From contig JAJYCM010000099.1 of assembly GCA_021778375.1 (NCBI GenBank), positions 1-8,888 of the forward strand: a stretch of DNA of 8,888 bases. Direction: 5' to 3'. Positions 6,858 through 8,888 of the stretch are shown piece after piece. How positions within the stretch are numbered: the first letter of the stretch is position 1; each line of letters starts with the position of its first letter. The notes beneath the pieces are model-generated. The model saw nothing but the letters and a program-made list of their open reading frames with translations, searched no databases and was not told the DNA's origin. The DNA is from Bacteroidota bacterium. Its GTDB lineage: Bacteria; Bacteroidota; Ignavibacteria; Ignavibacteriales; Ignavibacteriaceae. The translations under genes and the position numbers were made by a program.

Positions 6858-7466
6858 TTATTGTCTATTATTCTTTATTTTAATTAAGCGGTATGCCGAA
6901 TAAGAAAAGAATGGGGCGGCAAAAACGTCTACGGAATAATGAACATGCTGTAAAAGAAGAGCGGCTGCAACAATAATCGTAAAAGCAAGCAGCATATATT
7001 TAAATGGTTTATTATCGGCAATAAGGAAAAAAAAGAAAAGAGTAGCGGTATGTCCCGAAAAAAATAAATCCTTTGTTAAAATCTTTCCGCTTCTGAAAAA
7101 TTGTATAAATGGATCATTTAACAAAATCATTCGTGCCGGTGGGTTTAGCGGCAGAAGGAACATTGCAATTATTCTAAACACTAGCATTAAGGAATAAGTT
7201 TGAATTGCAAATAATAATTTTTGAGGATATTTAACTAAAAGGATTATGGTAATAATTAAAGAGATGTAAATTAGGGTGAAGATAATCCAGGTTAAATCTA
7301 CAGGTTGTATTGCTTTAAGCAGTGGGTCCGGTAAAACTACTCCCTGCCGGTTTTCAACAAATTCAAGAAAGTTTGACATGTATCTAAATAGAAAGACAAG
7401 AAGTATAGTCGAAAGAATAAATTCGACAAATAATTTTTTATTTTTAATAAACTCCGACCAGTTCAT
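6858..7466 (-). CDS. PAP2-superfamily integral membrane protein, sphingomyelin-synthase-like (PAP2_C type)
   Basis: A 202-residue membrane protein with about six hydrophobic segments (roughly 12-30, 57-78, 85-106, 138-150, 156-173, 178-194). The signature residues are FFSGHTAT with His139, and HVHYSVDVFAAP with His176 and Asp180. These match the second and third catalytic motifs of lipid phosphatases and phosphotransferases of the PAP2_C / sphingomyelin synthase branch (SGHT and HYxxDV, the His-His-Asp triad). The classical first PAP2 motif KxxxxxxRP is not visible, which also fits that branch. A role in hydrolysing or transferring a phospho-headgroup on a membrane lipid is inferred; the substrate is unknown. 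The start codon lies 6 nt after the epimerase stop, with a weak AAAGGT about 13 nt upstream inside the end of that gene, so translation is probably coupled to it. A small unknown gene follows after 29 nt. Confidence 0.82.
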   Translation of the reverse strand: MNWSEFIKNKKLFVEFILSTILLVFLFRYMSNFLEFVENRQGVVLPDPLLKAIQPVDLTWIIFTLIYISLIITIILLVKYPQKLLFAIQTYSLMLVFRIIAMFLLPLNPPARMILLNDPFIQFFRSGKILTKDLFFSGHTATLFFFFLIADNKPFKYMLLAFTIIVAAALLLQHVHYSVDVFAAPFFSYSAYRLIKIKNNRQ

Positions 7467-7472
7467 TTTAAC

Positions 7473-7889
7473 TTATTTACCTTTAGATTTTTTTTCGCAT
7501 AGTTCAGTAAGTACTCCATGAGTTGATTTAGGATTAAGAAAAGCAATATGAAAACCTTCTGCACCCTGGCGTGGTTTTTTATCGATCAATTTAATTCCTT
7601 TAGATTCCATTTCATTTAGTGATGAATCGACATCATTAACAGCAAAGGCAATATGATGAATTCCTTCTCCATGATTTTCAATAAACTTTCCGATAGTGCC
7701 ATTTGGGTCCGTGGTTTCAAGCAGTTCAATTTTAGTCTCGCCTATTTTAATAAACGCTGTTCTAACTTTCTGATTTTCTACTTCTTCAATTAAATAACAT
7801 TTGAGTCCGAAAAAATGTTCATAAAATTTAATTGATTCATCGAGATTCTTAACTGCAATGGCAATATGTTCTATGCGGTTTACGTGCAT
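7473..7889 (-). CDS. mce: Methylmalonyl-CoA epimerase
   Basis: A 138-residue VOC-superfamily protein of the usual length for methylmalonyl-CoA epimerase, which interconverts the (2R) and (2S) forms of methylmalonyl-CoA between propionyl-CoA carboxylase or transcarboxylase and methylmalonyl-CoA mutase. Two beta-alpha-beta-beta-beta modules are visible. Metal ligands by position in the family: His8 in IEHIAIAV, Glu55 in KIELLE (Gln in some homologues), His79 in GIHHIAF, and Glu129 in HGVLTEL. Other typical motifs are FYEHFFGL (22-29), IGKFIENHGEGIHH (66-79) and the family-like ending STHGVLTEL. The cognate mutase and carboxylase genes are not in the window. No Shine-Dalgarno is seen; the leader just before the ATG is A-rich. 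It heads a cluster with the PAP2-like gene 6 nt downstream, and a good promoter lies about 60 nt upstream. Another VOC enzyme is possible but less likely. Confidence 0.92.
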   Translation of the reverse strand: MHVNRIEHIAIAVKNLDESIKFYEHFFGLKCYLIEEVENQKVRTAFIKIGETKIELLETTDPNGTIGKFIENHGEGIHHIAFAVNDVDSSLNEMESKGIKLIDKKPRQGAEGFHIAFLNPKSTHGVLTELCEKKSKGK

Positions 7890-7949
7890 TTTATTTTTGA
7901 TGAATTATTTATCCATTGATAAATTAACTTAAAAAATTAATCCAATAGC

Positions 7950-7978
7950 ATTAAAACCGCAAATTATCTTATTGTAAA
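7950..7978 (-). promoter_or_regulatory. Sigma70-type promoter for the mce cluster
   Basis: On the minus strand TTTACA at 7973-7978 (5 of 6 to TTGACA) and TTTAAT at 7950-7955 (5 of 6 to TATAAT) are separated by exactly 17 nt. Transcription would start near 7943, giving a leader of about 54 nt before the epimerase ATG. It is the best-matching promoter I found in the window, and it faces the right gene. The AT-richness keeps confidence moderate. Confidence 0.5.
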
Positions 7979-7986
7979 AATAATAT

Positions 7987-8018
7987 TGTTAGAATTCCAA
8001 ACCTAACAGAATTGGAAT
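7987..8018. repeat. Two overlapping inverted repeats upstream of the mce promoter
   Basis: TGTTAG at 7987-7992 pairs with CTAACA at 8003-8008. Overlapping it, ATTCCAA at 7994-8000 pairs with TTGGAAT at 8012-8018. The two hairpins are interleaved and cannot form together. AGAATT also occurs twice (7991-7996 and 8008-8013). The block begins 9 nt upstream of the -35 element of the mce promoter, where an activator or repressor could bind. The arms are short, so this may be chance. Confidence 0.35.
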
Positions 8019-8139
8019 AATTTGCTGTTTCAAGATTGGGACATCCTCTTTAAACAAACCGTCTCTTAATCTGGTCAAGGCAAAATAATATTGAAGATAA
8101 AAAGATAATTTCTAATACTGCCTTTTACACTGAAATGCT

Positions 8140-8152
8140 ATAGGAATCCTAT
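8140..8152. promoter_or_regulatory. 13-nt perfect palindrome, possible operator for the aldo/keto reductase
   Basis: ATAGGA at 8140-8145 and TCCTAT at 8147-8152 flank a single central base. The site is about 90 nt upstream of the reductase start. Such a short symmetric site, with the only GC-containing core nearby, fits a dimeric regulator, but no regulator family can be named. Confidence 0.3.
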
Positions 8153-8242
8153 TTGCAAAATTCTTTTAAAGTATTATTTTAATTTTGACTTTATTACCGT
8201 ATTATTATTCATTCTTAATAAAATAAGAAAGAGAGACAATTT

Positions 8243-8888
8243 ATGATGATGAAACAATTTAGCAAATCAAAATACAAAATTTCGCAGCTTGGTTTTGGCT
8301 GCTGGGGGATTGGAAAATCAATGTGGATCGGGGCAGATGATATTGAATCTAAAAAAACTCTTCATAAAGCGATAGACAAAGGGATAAATTTTTTCGATAC
8401 TGCACTTGTATATGGAAACGGGCATAGCGAGCAGCTTGTCGGAGAGGTTGAAAAAGAATGTAATGAGGAATTATTCATTGCCTCAAAAGTACCATCAAAA
8501 AAGTTAGAATGGCCTGCCTCAGATAGTTCGACGTTGAAAGAATCTTTTACAAAAGAATATATAATAAAAAAAACAGAAGAGAGCCTTAGAAATTTGAAAA
8601 GAGAATATATCGATTTAATGCAATTCCATGTGTGGAATGATAAGTGGGCAAAGGAGGATGATTGGAAAGAAGCAATTCATAAATTAAAGAAAGACGGTAA
8701 AGTCCGTTTTTGGGGAATTTCCATAAATGATCATCAACCAAGCAACGGTATTGAAGCTGGTAAAACAGGATTAATAGACAGTTTTCAGGTTATCTTTAAT
8801 ATTTTTGACCAGAAACCAATAGAAAAACTTTTCCCATTCTGTCTTGAAAATAAAATCAGCATTCTTGCAAGAGTTCCTTTTGACGAAG
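8243..8888 (+). CDS. Aldo/keto reductase; C-terminus off the window
   Basis: An open frame from the ATG at 8243 reaches the right edge with no stop, giving 215 residues of an enzyme usually near 310-330. It is an NAD(P)H-dependent (beta/alpha)8-barrel oxidoreductase that reduces aldehydes or ketones in the cytoplasm. The catalytic tetrad is visible: Asp52 and Tyr57 in FFDTALVYGNGHSE, Lys82 in IASKVP, and His129 in LMQFHVW. GFGCWGIG (17-24) near the start and the GKVRFWGIS strand (152-160) are also typical of the family. The cofactor-binding C-terminal part lies outside the window, so cofactor preference and physiological substrate cannot be judged. The start shows three ATG codons in a row (8243, 8246, 8249); the GAGAG at 8231-8235 is 7 nt from the first, which I chose. 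It is the only plus-strand gene, divergent from the epimerase cluster. Confidence 0.93.
   Translation, partial: MMMKQFSKSKYKISQLGFGCWGIGKSMWIGADDIESKKTLHKAIDKGINFFDTALVYGNGHSEQLVGEVEKECNEELFIASKVPSKKLEWPASDSSTLKESFTKEYIIKKTEESLRNLKREYIDLMQFHVWNDKWAKEDDWKEAIHKLKKDGKVRFWGISINDHQPSNGIEAGKTGLIDSFQVIFNIFDQKPIEKLFPFCLENKISILARVPFDE

Larger units (their letters stand above)
7890..8242. other. 353-nt divergent intergenic region between mce and the aldo/keto reductase
   Basis: No gene, RNA gene or riboswitch is recognised here. It is very AT-rich. It holds the minus-strand promoter for the epimerase cluster (7950-7978), a pair of overlapping inverted repeats (7987-8018), a 13-nt palindrome (8140-8152), and the purine-rich ribosome site for the reductase (8228-8236). 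The stretch 8019-8139 shows no structure that I can support. Confidence 0.7.

Noticed and set aside
7473..7889. Glyoxalase I instead of methylmalonyl-CoA epimerase
   Set aside because: The IGKFIENHGEGIHHIAF stretch, the ending HGVLTEL and the length fit the epimerase better.
8185..8208. TTGACT (8185-8190) with TATTAT (8203-8208) as a sigma70 promoter for the aldo/keto reductase
   Set aside because: The spacer is only 12 nt, far from 16-18, and no good -10 lies at the right distance from the TTGACT, so I do not call it.

Overview
This AT-rich window holds eight protein-coding genes. Seven lie on the minus strand, from about 7889 down to the left edge, and one lies on the plus strand at the right edge. 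No rRNA, tRNA, CRISPR array, transposase or phage gene is visible. The low GC, the mix of good and absent Shine-Dalgarno sites, and the pairing of methylmalonyl-CoA epimerase with a secreted GH13 enzyme suggest a free-living heterotroph of the Bacteroidota/Chlorobiota (FCB) group, possibly Ignavibacteria. This is an impression from gene content and style; no marker gene proves it.

Layout, in minus-strand transcription order. (1) From 7889 to 6496 there is a tight three-gene cluster: methylmalonyl-CoA epimerase, a six-pass PAP2/sphingomyelin-synthase-like membrane protein only 6 nt downstream, and an unrecognised 110-residue protein 29 nt further on. A well-spaced sigma70-like promoter lies upstream at 7950-7978. 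(2) A 147-nt gap with two imperfect inverted repeats separates this from a 647-residue coiled-coil protein with no Cys or Trp (6348-4405). It is followed after 64 nt by an exported GH13 alpha-amylase-family enzyme (4340-2958). (3) A 257-nt gap carries a degenerate 8-nt-period repeat arranged as an inverted repeat, plus a candidate promoter. Then comes transketolase (start most likely 2688, end 667), followed 29 nt later by a dienelactone-hydrolase-family protein with an N-terminal hydrophobic signal or anchor, which runs off the left edge.

On the right, a 353-nt divergent intergenic region separates the epimerase from a plus-strand aldo/keto reductase (from 8243), cut by the window end.

The recognisable enzymes are central or peripheral carbon metabolism: the pentose phosphate pathway, propionate/methylmalonyl-CoA, alpha-glucan breakdown and carbonyl reduction. 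The gene order does not make one pathway. No defence system, biosynthetic cluster or clear new system is seen. The items most worth a second look are the coiled-coil protein, the 8-nt-period inverted repeat, and the coupling of the PAP2-like membrane protein to the epimerase with a small unknown gene behind it.
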